Assembly: GCA_017308475.1 (NCBI GenBank)
Contig: JAFKEU010000007.1
Coordinates: 124,001-188,000 of the forward strand
Length of the DNA: 64,000 nt
Source of the DNA: Alphaproteobacteria bacterium
GTDB lineage: Bacteria; Pseudomonadota; Alphaproteobacteria; Micropepsales; Micropepsaceae
Reading direction: 5' to 3'
In this document: piece by piece, positions 49,773-58,135 of the stretch
How the letters are laid out: every line of letters begins with the position of its first letter
Position numbering within the stretch: position 1 is the stretch's first letter
The notes under the pieces: generated by a model
What the model saw: only the letters and a program-made list of their open reading frames with translations
The model's database searches: none
Told to the model about the DNA's origin: nothing
Program-made: the position numbers and the translations under genes

Positions 49773-50708
49773 ATGCGAGATCCTTACGAAGTCCTGGGCG
49801 TTTCCAAGACCGCCAGCGAAGCCGATATCAAGAAGGCCTTTCGGTCCCTGGCCAAGAAGCACCATCCCGACAAGCACGCGGGCGACGCCGACGCGCAGAA
49901 GAAGTTTCAGGAAATCTCCGGCGCCTATGACATCCTGGGCGACAAGGACAAGCGCGCCAAGTTCGACGCGGGCGAGATCGATGCTTCGGGCAATCCACGC
50001 GGCTTCGATCCGCGCGCGCATGGCTTCCAGCAGGGTCATCCCTTCGGCGGCGGCGCGGGGGGCGCGCGCGAATTCAAGTTCACCTGGGACAATGCGGGCG
50101 GGGAATCCGCCAGCTTCGAGGACATCTTCTCCGACCTCCTGGGCGGCGCGCGGCGCGGCCGGGGCGCGGCCCGGGCCCAGCGCGGCGAGGATTTCTCCGC
50201 CAACGTGACCGTCAGCTTCGACGAAGCGGTCAGCGGCGGCATTCGCCGCATCGTGCTGCAGAATGGCGAGCAGCTGGACGTGAAGATTCCGGTGGGCGTG
50301 AAGAACGACCAGGTCGTGCGCGTCAAGGGCCGGGGCGGCGCGGGCCGCGCCGGCGGACCGAACGGCGACATCCTGCTGACCGTGCATGTGGCGCCCCATC
50401 CCTTCATGACGCGCGACGGCAACGACATCCGCATGGACCTGCCCGTGACCCTGAAAGAAGCGGTGCTGGGCGGCAAGGTGCCTGTGCCCACGCCATCAGG
50501 GACGCTTTCGCTCACGGTGCCTGCCGGTTCGAACACCGGCACGGTGCTCCGGCTCAAGGGCAAGGGCGTGCCCGGCCGCGGCAACGAAGCAGCCGGCGAC
50601 TTCTATGTCCGCCTGGTGGTGAGCCTGCCCGATCGCCCGGACGAAGCCCTCAAGGCCTTTGCCGAAAGCTGGAAGACCAGCTATGACCCCCGCGCGAAAC
50701 TCCGCTAA
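49773..50708 (+). CDS. DnaJ-type co-chaperone (CbpA-like)
   Basis: The 311-residue J-protein starts MRDPYEVLGVSKTASEADIK; the HPD motif is in KKHHPDKHAG near 31. A Gly-rich linker with phenylalanines follows (RAHGFQQGHPFGGGAGG), then two C-terminal substrate domains (VTVSFDEAVSGGIRRIVL, PHPFMTRDGNDIRMDLPVTL, LRLKGKGVPGRG). The cysteine-rich zinc domain of DnaJ is missing, so it is the CbpA class, which stimulates DnaK. fabI follows 102 bp on. Confidence 0.93.
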   Translation: MRDPYEVLGVSKTASEADIKKAFRSLAKKHHPDKHAGDADAQKKFQEISGAYDILGDKDKRAKFDAGEIDASGNPRGFDPRAHGFQQGHPFGGGAGGAREFKFTWDNAGGESASFEDIFSDLLGGARRGRGAARAQRGEDFSANVTVSFDEAVSGGIRRIVLQNGEQLDVKIPVGVKNDQVVRVKGRGGAGRAGGPNGDILLTVHVAPHPFMTRDGNDIRMDLPVTLKEAVLGGKVPVPTPSGTLSLTVPAGSNTGTVLRLKGKGVPGRGNEAAGDFYVRLVVSLPDRPDEALKAFAESWKTSYDPRAKLR

Positions 50709-50810
50709 ATCACTGTTCCGACTGGAACTTTTCAAAAGTAAAAATTCCGCGCGGGAACTGGTCAATTCAGGGTAAATGACTATTGTGCGCGCGCAAACAG
50801 GGGATGGTCC

Positions 50811-51638
50811 ATGTCATTTGAAGGGCTCATGAAGGGCAAGCGAGGCCTTGTCATGGGTGTTGCCAACCAGCATTCCATTGCCTGGGGCATTGCCCAGGCC
50901 CTGCACGGCGCGGGTGCGGAGCTTGCTTTTTCCTATCAGGGCGACCTGTTCCGCAAGCGCGTGGTGCCTTTGGTGGAATCCCTGAACCCCGCCGCGACGG
51001 TCGACTGCGACGTGTCCGACCCGGTGTCGATCGACGCCGCCTTCGCCGAACTCGGCAAGGTGTGGGACCGCATGGATTTCCTGGTGCACGCCATCGCCTT
51101 CTCGGACAAGGAGCAGCTCAAGGGCCGCTACCTCGACACGAGCCCTGAGAATTTCCGCATGACGATGGACATCTCCTGCTACTCCTTCACCGCGGTGGCG
51201 CAGCGGGCCGAAAAGCTGATGCACCAGGGCGGCTCGATGGTCACGCTGACCTATTACGGGGCCGAGCGGGTGATGCCGCATTATAACGTGATGGGCGTTG
51301 CCAAGGCGGCGCTGGAAGCGTCCGTCCGCTACATGGCCGAGGACCTGGGCAAGAAGAACATCCGCGTCAATTCCATCTCTGCCGGGCCGATCAAGACGCT
51401 GGCCTTCGCCGGCATTGCCGACAGCCGCTACATCCTGAAGTGGAACGAATACAATTCCCCGCTGCGCCGTTCGGTGACGCAGGGCGAGGTCGGCAATTCC
51501 GCCCTCTTCCTGCTGTCGGACCTGGGCAGCGCGGTGACGGGCGAGAACCTGCATGTCGATGCCGGCTATCACATCGTCGGCATGAAGGCCGAGGACGCGC
51601 CCGACATCAACGTCGTCCAGAAGACGGATGCGCCTTGA
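50811..51638 (+). CDS. fabI: Enoyl-[acyl-carrier-protein] reductase (NADH)
   Basis: FabI does the last reduction of each fatty-acid elongation round. The 275-residue SDR-like protein has the FabI-type divergent nucleotide loop GVANQHSIAWGIAQAL near 17 (no Rossmann GxxxGxG), HAIAFSDKEQL, and the catalytic Tyr-x6-Lys in LTYYGAERVMPHYNVMGVAK near 150, ending GLNLHVDAG-like as ENLHVDAGYHIVGM. It overlaps the next gene by 11 bp. Confidence 0.95.
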   Translation: MSFEGLMKGKRGLVMGVANQHSIAWGIAQALHGAGAELAFSYQGDLFRKRVVPLVESLNPAATVDCDVSDPVSIDAAFAELGKVWDRMDFLVHAIAFSDKEQLKGRYLDTSPENFRMTMDISCYSFTAVAQRAEKLMHQGGSMVTLTYYGAERVMPHYNVMGVAKAALEASVRYMAEDLGKKNIRVNSISAGPIKTLAFAGIADSRYILKWNEYNSPLRRSVTQGEVGNSALFLLSDLGSAVTGENLHVDAGYHIVGMKAEDAPDINVVQKTDAP

Positions 51639-52233
51639 GCTGAAAGCCGGCCTGACGTTGTGGTTTGCCCGCCACGGCCAGACCGCAGCCAATGCCGCGC
51701 ACCGCTTCTCCGGCCGCAAAGACACGCCGCTCACCCCGCTGGGTCTTGAACAGGCCGCCCAGGTCGGCACCATACTGCGCCGCGATGTGGGACCAAGGCC
51801 CGCGCTGGCCTTCGTCTCCAGCCCGCTGGCCCGCGCCCGCCGCACCATGCAGATCGCCCGCGCTGCGCTCGACCTGCCGCGCGACGGCTTTGCCACCGAT
51901 CCCCGGCTGGAGGAGATCGACCTGGGCCTCTGGGACCAGTTGACGGATGGCGAGGCCCGCGCCCTCGATCCCGCCTATTACGACCGCCGCATGGCCGACA
52001 AATGGGACGTGCCGGTGCCGGGCGGCGAGAATTACGCCGATGTGGCGGCGCGGGTGACCGGCTGGCTCGCCGGCCTGTCCGCCGACACTTTCGCCGTCAG
52101 CCACGGCGCCACCACCCGCATCCTGCGCGGCCTCTTCGCGGGACTGGACGCCGCCGGCATGAGCGCGCTGGACGAGCCGCAGGGCGTGGTCTTCCGGGTC
52201 CGGAAGAACGAAGTTTCCCGCCTCGATCCGTGA
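51628..52233 (+). CDS. Histidine phosphatase (phosphoglycerate-mutase-like) family protein
   Basis: The 201-residue protein has the phosphohistidine motif LWFARHGQTAANAAHRF near 11 (RHG), DTPLTPLGLEQAAQVG, SSPLARARRTMQIA and the second catalytic His in FAVSHGATTRILRG. Substrates range from sugar phosphates to nucleotides; no direct indication here. It overlaps fabI by 11 bp, and aroC follows 152 bp on past a repeat. Confidence 0.88.
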   Translation: MRLELKAGLTLWFARHGQTAANAAHRFSGRKDTPLTPLGLEQAAQVGTILRRDVGPRPALAFVSSPLARARRTMQIARAALDLPRDGFATDPRLEEIDLGLWDQLTDGEARALDPAYYDRRMADKWDVPVPGGENYADVAARVTGWLAGLSADTFAVSHGATTRILRGLFAGLDAAGMSALDEPQGVVFRVRKNEVSRLDP

Positions 52234-52248
52234 GCGATCTGCTTTCAT

Positions 52249-52320
52249 CTTCCCCCTCCCCTTGTGGGAGGGGGCAAGCCTTTCGAGCCCGGCGAGAAAG
52301 GCTTGGGGGAGGGATAATGG
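52249..52320 (+). repeat. Interspersed repeat (CCCCTCCCCTTGTGGGAGGGG family) before aroC
   Basis: The hairpin core CCCTCCCCTTGTGGGAGGGG is followed by a 50-bp tail with AAGCCTTTC/GAAAGGCTT and then GGGGGAGGG. Related cores lie at 53807-53831 and 55901-55960. Confidence 0.65.
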
Positions 52321-52385
52321 CGCCCTCCTCCATTTGAACCCTGCCCCAAATCGGGCTAATCCCAACCGGCCAGAAAGAGCCAACC

Positions 52386-53486
52386 ATGTCCTACAACACA
52401 TTCGGCCACATGTTCCGCGTCACCAGCTTTGGCGAAAGCCACGGCCCGGCGATCGGCTGCGTGGTCGATGGCTGCCCGCCCGGCATCGAACTGACCGAGG
52501 CGATCATCCAGCCCTGGATGGAGCGCCGCCGCCCCGGCCAGTCCAAATTCGTCACCCAGCGGCAGGAGCCCGACACGGTGAAGATCCTCTCCGGCGTCTT
52601 CCAGGACGAGCGGATGGAGAAGCAGCTCACCACCGGCACGCCCATCGGCCTGCTGATCGAGAATGTCGATCAGCGCTCGAAAGACTATTCCGACATCCGC
52701 GACAAGTTTCGCCCCGGCCATGCCGACTATACCTATGACGCCAAATACGGCGTGCGCGACTATCGCGGCGGCGGCCGCCAGAGCGCGCGCGAAACCGCCA
52801 CCCGCGTCGCGGCCGGCGCGGTGGCGCGCCAGGTTCTGAACCACCTCTATGGCAAGGTGACCATCCGCGGCGCGCTGGTGCAGATGGGGACCGAGCGCAT
52901 CGTGCGCGCCAACTGGTCGTGGCACGAGGTGGACAACAATCCCTTCTTCTGCCCCGACGCGAAGGCGGCGGCGGCGTGGGAAATCTATCTGGAGCATATC
53001 CGCAAAAAGGGCTCGTCCGTCGGCGCGGTGGTGGAGGTGGTGGCCGAGGGGATTCCCGCGGGCCTGGGCGCGCCCGTCTATGGCAAGCTGGACAACGAGC
53101 TGGCGTCGGCCCTGATGAGCATCAACGCCGTCAAGGGCGTGGAGATCGGCGACGGCTTCGCCACCGCCGCCATGACGGGGGAAGAGAACGCCGACGAAAT
53201 GCGCATGGGAAATGACGGCAAGCCCGTCTTCCTTGCCAACCATGCCGGCGGCATCCTGGGCGGCATCTCCACCGGCCAGCCGGTGGTGGCGCGCTTCGCC
53301 GTCAAGCCGACGTCATCGATCCTGTCGCCCCGCAAGACCATCGACCGCGCGGGCGCCGAAACCGACATCGTCACCAAGGGCCGCCATGACCCTTGCGTCG
53401 GCATCCGCGGCGTGCCGGTCGGCGAAGCCATGATGGCTATCGTCCTCGCCGACGCAGCGCTCAGGCATCGTGGACAAATCGGATAG
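52386..53486 (+). CDS. aroC: Chorismate synthase
   Basis: AroC ends the shikimate pathway by 1,4-elimination of EPSP phosphate, using reduced FMN. The 366-residue length and motifs are classical: the start [53 protein letters not shown] near 124 with the conserved Arg/His set, and [20 protein letters not shown] near 297. Feeds folate (pabBC) and tryptophan synthesis. Repeats surround the gene. Confidence 0.97.
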   Translation: MSYNTFGHMFRVTSFGESHGPAIGCVVDGCPPGIELTEAIIQPWMERRRPGQSKFVTQRQEPDTVKILSGVFQDERMEKQLTTGTPIGLLIENVDQRSKDYSDIRDKFRPGHADYTYDAKYGVRDYRGGGRQSARETATRVAAGAVARQVLNHLYGKVTIRGALVQMGTERIVRANWSWHEVDNNPFFCPDAKAAAAWEIYLEHIRKKGSSVGAVVEVVAEGIPAGLGAPVYGKLDNELASALMSINAVKGVEIGDGFATAAMTGEENADEMRMGNDGKPVFLANHAGGILGGISTGQPVVARFAVKPTSSILSPRKTIDRAGAETDIVTKGRHDPCVGIRGVPVGEAMMAIVLADAALRHRGQIG

Positions 53487-53513
53487 CCTGCATCGGCATT
53501 CATCGCAAGCCTC

Positions 53514-53703
53514 CTCTCCCCTTGCGGGGTCCGAAGGACGGGCATGCGGCCAAGCGCGCCCAGTGGAGGAAGAAAAATTATTGGGTTAGCGGAGCAATTG
53601 CAGCCTCCCTCTCCCCTTGCGGGGTCCGAAGGACGGGCATGCGGCCAAGCGCGCCCAGTGGAGGAAGAAAAATCATTGGGTTAGCGGAGCGACTGCGACG
53701 CTC
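53514..53703 (+). repeat. Two tandem copies of a 95-bp repeat
   Basis: Units at 53514-53608 and 53609-53703 are nearly identical (CTCTCCCCTTGCGGGGTCCG, GAAGGACGGGCATGCGGCCA, then GTGGAGGAAGAAAAATNATT and so on). They differ mainly at their ends. The short CTCTCCCC core again matches the interspersed family. No gene is seen in 53487-53983. Confidence 0.85.
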
Positions 53704-53756
53704 AACCCAGTGATTTTTCAGGTGAGGGGTGAATTGGGCCATGACCCCTCACCGGC

Positions 53757-53833
53757 AAAATCCAAGCACTTGGCTTGCTAACGCTTCACCAAGTGCAGGA
53801 TTTTGCGTCCTCTCCCACAAGGGGAGAGGAGAT
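53757..53833. repeat. Foldback with AAAATCC/GGATTTT arms, end of the composite repeat
   Basis: AAAATCCAAGCACTTGG pairs with CCAAGTGCAGGATTTT (one bulge), and CTCTCCCACAAGGGGAGAGG follows at 53812-53831. The latter is an inverted counterpart of the cores at 53514 and 53609, so the block 53514-53833 may be one composite palindromic element. Confidence 0.6.
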
Positions 53834-53983
53834 GTGCGACGAATGTCGATTGGTCCCCGCCACCCCGCAGCCTGACCTCTTCACAACCGCGCTTATCGCA
53901 ACAACCACCATGGCCGGGCGTCGCCACGCTGTCGCTAGCGACCCCAGACCATCCCTTGTTGGTCTTTGTTCCTCAGGACTATA

Positions 53984-54213
53984 TTTTGATCGACAATATG
54001 ACGAGGCCAGAGCCCGTTGTTCATGTGTTCGTTTGGGGCGTTGTGAAATATGAGGATGGCTTCGGAGTTGAGCGAACCACAAATTTTTGCCACCGCTATA
54101 GTTCGTCCAGTCATGAACGGGGGACCAACTGGACAACTACTGCGTTTGAGGCCCGGCCTGTCATAACGGAAGAGAAAGCCCGCTTTCATACCTTCGGAAA
54201 CCGGGCTGACTGA
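53984..54213 (+). pseudogene. Remnant of a hypothetical protein, C-terminal part
   Basis: The frame to the stop at 54211 encodes about 75 plausible residues: VVHVFVWGVVKYEDGFGVER, TTNFCHRYSSSSHERG and FEARPVITEEKARFHTFGNR. The xVWGxVxYxDxFGxxRxTxFC pattern occurs at the end of larger rhizobial membrane proteins of unknown function. The upstream part is missing or replaced by repeats, and A/T content is higher, so this is probably a degraded gene. Other frames here are less convincing. Confidence 0.45.
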
Positions 54214-54424
54214 CGCCTGAGCACGCTCCAGCTTAGTCCCGAACATCTCGATTCTCCTGCGTGGGGTATCGCCGGGGGGCGCGAACGTGCGATTTCTGAA
54301 AGTCATTCCGGCTCGCCACCTTCGGGCGCGCGGCCCGCGCCGGCTCCGTGCAGCGGGGGGAGAGGCCGCACGGAGCCACCATGCGGCCGGACGGGGAGCG
54401 GGGCCGCGCGGTATGGCGAGGCGA

Positions 54425-54826
54425 TCAGCCGGTGCTGGCGGCGATCACGTCTTCCATTTTCGCCAGCCCGTCACGCGTCGCCCCGGTGATGCATTCCCGG
54501 TGGCTGGTGATGGGCAAATACTGGCGGTACATGCGGTCGGCCCGCGCGCAGACATCCTGCGCGGCATCGCGGATGCGCTTTTCGAATTCGGCGATGTCGG
54601 CATCCCGCGTCAGGTCCAGCCCCGCATAACTCACGGGCCGGTCGACCGTGACACTGAAAACCTCCATCCGTCCCGGCTTGGACTCCAGGACCTTCTTCTT
54701 CACCAGGTAGGGCGCCACGACGGTGACCTCCTCCATTGGGCCGGACCGCTGGGCAAGGCAAAGGCCGCTGCTCAAAATCACGCCGGCGGCCGCGACAAGC
54801 GAAATCTTCGCAAATCTGGTTCCCAT
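54425..54826 (-). CDS. UrcA-family secreted protein, paralog 1
   Basis: The 133-residue protein has a signal peptide (first 26, MGTRFAKISLVAAAGVILSS). The UrcA pattern follows: VTVDRPVSYAGLDLTRDADI, then FEKRIRDAAQDVC, then YLPITSHRECITGATRDGLA. The two cysteines after the helix are typical and may form a disulfide. The family is widespread in sphingomonads and relatives with unknown role. The start at 54826 follows AAAGGA. It forms a tandem pair with the next gene. Confidence 0.82.
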   Translation of the reverse strand: MGTRFAKISLVAAAGVILSSGLCLAQRSGPMEEVTVVAPYLVKKKVLESKPGRMEVFSVTVDRPVSYAGLDLTRDADIAEFEKRIRDAAQDVCARADRMYRQYLPITSHRECITGATRDGLAKMEDVIAASTG

Positions 54827-54859
54827 GATCTGATGTCCTTTCTTCACGCCACGCGCGGT

Positions 54860-55276
54860 TCAGCCGGTGGTGCTGGCCGTTATGACGTCTTCCATCTTTC
54901 CCAGCCCGTCACGGATCGCCATGCGGGTGCATTCGGTGCGGCTGGTGATGGGCTGGTAGTCGCGATACATGCGCTCCAGGTCCACGCAGCCTTCACGCGC
55001 GGCATTGCGGATGCGCTTCTCGAACTCCGAAATGTCGCCCTGGCGGCTCAGGTCGAGCCCCTTGTAGCTCACGGCACGCTGGACCGAGACGCTGAGGACC
55101 TGCATCTTTCCAGGCCTTTTCTCGACGGCCTTTTCGGTCACCAGATAGGGCGCCACCACCACGACTTCCTCCACCGGAAGCGGGGCGGCCATCGGCTCTC
55201 TTTGCTGGGCAAAGGTCACGCCGCCCGTCAGCAGAAGCCCGGCGGCTGCAAACAACGAAATCTTGGCCACTTGCAT
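54860..55276 (-). CDS. UrcA-family secreted protein, paralog 2
   Basis: The 138-residue protein resembles paralog 1 throughout: VEEVVVVAPYLVTEKAVEKR, VQRAVSYKGLDLSRQGDISE, FEKRIRNAAREGC and YQPITSRTECTRMAIRDGLG. It has its own signal peptide (MQVAKISLFAAAGLLLTGGV). The pair is clearly a tandem duplication, 33 bp apart, probably co-transcribed from upstream of 55276. Confidence 0.82.
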   Translation of the reverse strand: MQVAKISLFAAAGLLLTGGVTFAQQREPMAAPLPVEEVVVVAPYLVTEKAVEKRPGKMQVLSVSVQRAVSYKGLDLSRQGDISEFEKRIRNAAREGCVDLERMYRDYQPITSRTECTRMAIRDGLGKMEDVITASTTG

Positions 55277-55459
55277 GATCTCATCTCCCTTTTTGCCCGT
55301 GAATTATGGTGAACCGCCGCCCGCCTGCGTTGATGCCGATCAAGCCGCCGGCCGTGGCGGAATTTTTTATGCGGGACAGGCGTTGCGTCGTCGCGCCAGA
55401 CAGCGATGCGCCCAGGCCGAAAGACTTATCCCTACCGGCTTTCTGCGGTATAAGCGGCG

Positions 55460-55894
55460 ATGATCTCCCAGAAGGCCCGCTACGCCCTGCGCGCCCTGCT
55501 CTATCTGGCCGCCCGCGGCGGCGACGAGCCGGTGCAGATCGCCGCGATCGCAAGCCACGAACACATCCCGCGCAAATTCCTGGAAGCCATCCTGGCCGAA
55601 CTGCGAAAACCCGGCATCGTCAAAAGCCATCGTGGCCGCCATGGCGGCTACGCGCTGGGCCGCCCGGCCAAGGACATCAGCTTCGCCGACGTGCTGCGGG
55701 TGACCGACGGGCCGCTGGCGCTTTCGCCCTGCGTCAGCGTCATGGCCTATCAGAAGTGCGAGGACTGCTACGACGAGGCCGTCTGCGTCATCCGCAAGGC
55801 GCTGCTGGCCGCGCGCGACTCCACCGCCAGGATCCTGGAAGGCAGGGACCTGGCCACCGCCGCCGCGCAACTGAAGAAGGGCGGCGCGCTGTAG
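55460..55894 (+). CDS. Rrf2-family transcriptional regulator
   Basis: The 144-residue IscR/NsrR-like protein has the winged helix MISQKARYALRALLYLAARG and VQIAAIASHEHIPRKFLEAI, then GGYALGRPAKDISFADVLRV. Cysteines in SPCVSVMAYQKCEDCYDEAVC (C92, C101, C104 and C110 approximately) suggest an Fe-S cluster or thiol sensor. No target gene is obvious next to it. An interspersed repeat follows its stop. Confidence 0.9.
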   Translation: MISQKARYALRALLYLAARGGDEPVQIAAIASHEHIPRKFLEAILAELRKPGIVKSHRGRHGGYALGRPAKDISFADVLRVTDGPLALSPCVSVMAYQKCEDCYDEAVCVIRKALLAARDSTARILEGRDLATAAAQLKKGGAL

Positions 55895-56267
55895 CTCCTT
55901 CTTCCCCCTCCCCTTGTGGGAGGGGGCGCGTCCCGCGGACGCGGGGGAGGGGTAATTTCCGTCGGCGGCCGCCCCGCCTTTCCGCAACCTTACAACTAAT
56001 CCGCCTCCCCGCGCCGCCGTGCGACACTGGCCGCGATGCGTTGGAGCCGGCCGTGCCTGTCCACCCTTTATCCACCCGCCCCGCCGGGCCCCTGTCCAGC
56101 GGCTGTTGTCGCACAGGCATATCCGCCCGCGCGGCTGCAAGGCCCTGGGAGGCCCCGCAATTCCCGCAAAACCGGTGGGGCGCATAAGGGTGGGGGGTGA
56201 TCAAAATTGCGGGCGAACAATTAAATTGCGCAAGGGCGGATTTATCCCTCGCCTGTCCGCGCGGATA
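55895..56267. other. Gap with a repeat, otherwise without a gene
   Basis: The element at 55901-55960 (CCCCCTCCCCTTGTGGGAGGG, then CGTCCCGCGGACGCG) belongs to the family at 52249-52320. The rest of the gap has only GC-biased artefact frames. A small A/T patch near 56200 shows no recognised signal. Confidence 0.55.
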
Positions 56268-56999
56268 TCAGGACCGGGGGAAGGACAGGCCGGCCGCGCC
56301 CGGCCCCACGCTGACCTGGGGATCGGAGGGCGGGCTGGCGCCCGTCTGCTTCTCGCGTACCGCCACGCACTCCTGCACCAGCCGGCCCAGCAGGGCAAAG
56401 CCGTCGGCCATCGGCAGGGCGGAAAGGAAGCAGTCGTCGAAATAGGTATAGCGGTCCAGCGAGCCGCAGCCGAAGCTGGTGCGGTCGGGCCGGGCCGCGG
56501 TGATCACCACCCGGTTGGCGCCCGCGAGCGCGGGCACGAACTGGCCCGAGAAGCAGGCGCTCATCACGATCACGCTGGGCTTCTGCCCGCAGGCATTGTT
56601 CACGATCGTCGCCATCTGCTCGGGCGGCAGGATCGACTGGTCCACCACGATGCCGCCGGGCGTGCCGTGGGAGGTGAAATAGATCAAACAGCCGTCCGGC
56701 GCGCGGGCCGACAGGTCCCACAGCCCGTCGGCAAAGCCGCCGATCGCGGTCTTGTGCGAGGCGGCATCGGGATCGACCGAGAACTGGATCATGTTGGCGG
56801 GCGAGAAGCCGATCTTCCCGAAGGCCGTGGCCAGCTGCTTGCGGGCATTGTCGAACACCGCGCTGTAGCCGCCGTCATGGGCGTGGTCGTCGCCCGCCAC
56901 GATGGCCACCGCCCACCGGGAGTAATCCGCAGCCAGCGCGGCGGACGGCGCCAGAAAGGCCGCCAAGGCGAGCCACAATGCCAGCAGGATGCGCGTCAT
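56268..56999 (-). CDS. Secreted legumain-like cysteine protease (peptidase family C13)
   Basis: The 243-residue protein has a signal peptide (MTRILLALWLALAAFLAPSA). The caspase-like C13 fold shows the catalytic His in CLIYFTSHGTPGG near 110 and catalytic Cys in VIVMSACFSGQF near 149. Bacterial members are secreted or periplasmic with unknown substrates. The ATG at 56999 overlaps the methyltransferase stop by one base (TGATG), so the genes are coupled. A GTG at 57002 is an alternative. Confidence 0.87.
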   Translation of the reverse strand: MTRILLALWLALAAFLAPSAALAADYSRWAVAIVAGDDHAHDGGYSAVFDNARKQLATAFGKIGFSPANMIQFSVDPDAASHKTAIGGFADGLWDLSARAPDGCLIYFTSHGTPGGIVVDQSILPPEQMATIVNNACGQKPSVIVMSACFSGQFVPALAGANRVVITAARPDRTSFGCGSLDRYTYFDDCFLSALPMADGFALLGRLVQECVAVREKQTGASPPSDPQVSVGPGAAGLSFPRS

Positions 57000-58054
57000 C
57001 ACCGTCCCCGGGTGAACCCGGCCACCAGCTCAATATGCGCCGACCAGAGAAATTGGTCTACGGGCTGGACCGGCCCCGGGGTGAAGCCTGCCCCCGCCAG
57101 GATCGCCGCGTCGCGCGCGAAGCTGGTGGCGTCGCAGGAGACATAGGCGATGGTCTGAACCTTCGAGGCCGCCAGCATTTTCGCCTGGGCTTGGGCTCCG
57201 GCCCGCGGCGGGTCCAGCACCACAGCGTCGAAGCGCGACAGTTCCAGGGCCGTCAGCGGCAGGCGGAACAAGTCGCGCACCTCGGTGGTGACGGGCTTGA
57301 GTTTCGGCGCCTTCGCCGCCGCTGCGAGCGCCGCCAGGGCGGGGGCGTCCTGCTCCACCGCATGGACCCTGGCGCCGCGTGCCAGCGGCAGGGTGAAGGT
57401 GCCGCAGCCGGCGAACAGGTCGGCGATGGTTTTGGCCCTTGCCGTGATGGCGGCGACCCGGGCCTGCAGCGCCGCCTCGCCCTCGGCGGTGGACTGCAGG
57501 AACGCATCGGGCGGCAACGCTACCGGTACTCCGCCCAGCGAGACGGTAGGGGTGGCAATCTCAAAAACCGTCTCGCCATTCATCACCAGACGAGCGATGC
57601 CGATGCCCGACAGGGTCTTCGACAGTTCGGCTGTCAGGTTGGGTGTCAGGTTGCGCTTCCAGCGGAAGGCGCAGTCAAAGCCGGTTTGGGTTTCGGTGAC
57701 GTGCAGTTCGGCCGCCTCGCCCACGCCGAACTCCGCCTCCAGCCGGGCGCGCAAGGCGCCCACCAAGGCGAACAGGCCGGGGGTCAGTACCTCGCATTGG
57801 TGCATGTCAACGACGGTATGGGACCTGGCGGCGTGAAAACCGATATGCAGCCCTTGCGCCAGGCTTTTAATCTTGAATACCGCGCGGCGGCGGGTCTGGG
57901 GCGGCACAATAATCGGCGCCAGCACCTCGACCGCCACACCCGCCTTCGCCAGTGCGGTCTCGACCGCCGCCTTCTTGTGCGCGGCGTATTCCACCGCCGA
58001 CAAATCTTGCAGCTCGCAGCCGCCACAGATACCGAAGTGGGTGCATGAGGTCAT
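56999..58054 (-). CDS. Class I SAM-dependent RNA methyltransferase (TrmA/RlmC/RlmD family)
   Basis: It methylates C5 of a uridine in rRNA or tRNA. The 351-residue protein starts MTSCTHFGICGGCELQ with the Fe-S cysteines C4, C10 and C13. DLFAGCGTFTLPLA near 212 is the SAM motif, and YVSCDATSFARDAAIL near 303 holds the catalytic Cys. The exact uridine target cannot be told. It lies behind dxs past a repeat, and it overlaps the C13 protease by one base. Confidence 0.9.
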   Translation of the reverse strand: MTSCTHFGICGGCELQDLSAVEYAAHKKAAVETALAKAGVAVEVLAPIIVPPQTRRRAVFKIKSLAQGLHIGFHAARSHTVVDMHQCEVLTPGLFALVGALRARLEAEFGVGEAAELHVTETQTGFDCAFRWKRNLTPNLTAELSKTLSGIGIARLVMNGETVFEIATPTVSLGGVPVALPPDAFLQSTAEGEAALQARVAAITARAKTIADLFAGCGTFTLPLARGARVHAVEQDAPALAALAAAAKAPKLKPVTTEVRDLFRLPLTALELSRFDAVVLDPPRAGAQAQAKMLAASKVQTIAYVSCDATSFARDAAILAGAGFTPGPVQPVDQFLWSAHIELVAGFTRGR

Positions 58055-58077
58055 GGCCGGACTATAGGCTTATCCCC

Positions 58078-58123
58078 GGCGCACAGGTGCGCCGAATGGA
58101 TTCCCGCTTTTGCGGGAATGACA
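58078..58123. repeat. REP-like double hairpin
   Basis: GGCGCACAGGTGCGCC (58078-58093) and ATTCCCGCTTTTGCGGGAAT (58100-58119) are perfect palindromes in the 81-bp gap before dxs. The second is a widespread REP-type sequence in proteobacteria. Confidence 0.75.
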
Positions 58124-58135
58124 GCACTGGATTGG

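Noticed and set aside
53786..54306. Minus-strand open frames in the low-GC patch
   Set aside because: No conserved features; the plus-strand remnant has a recognisable pattern.
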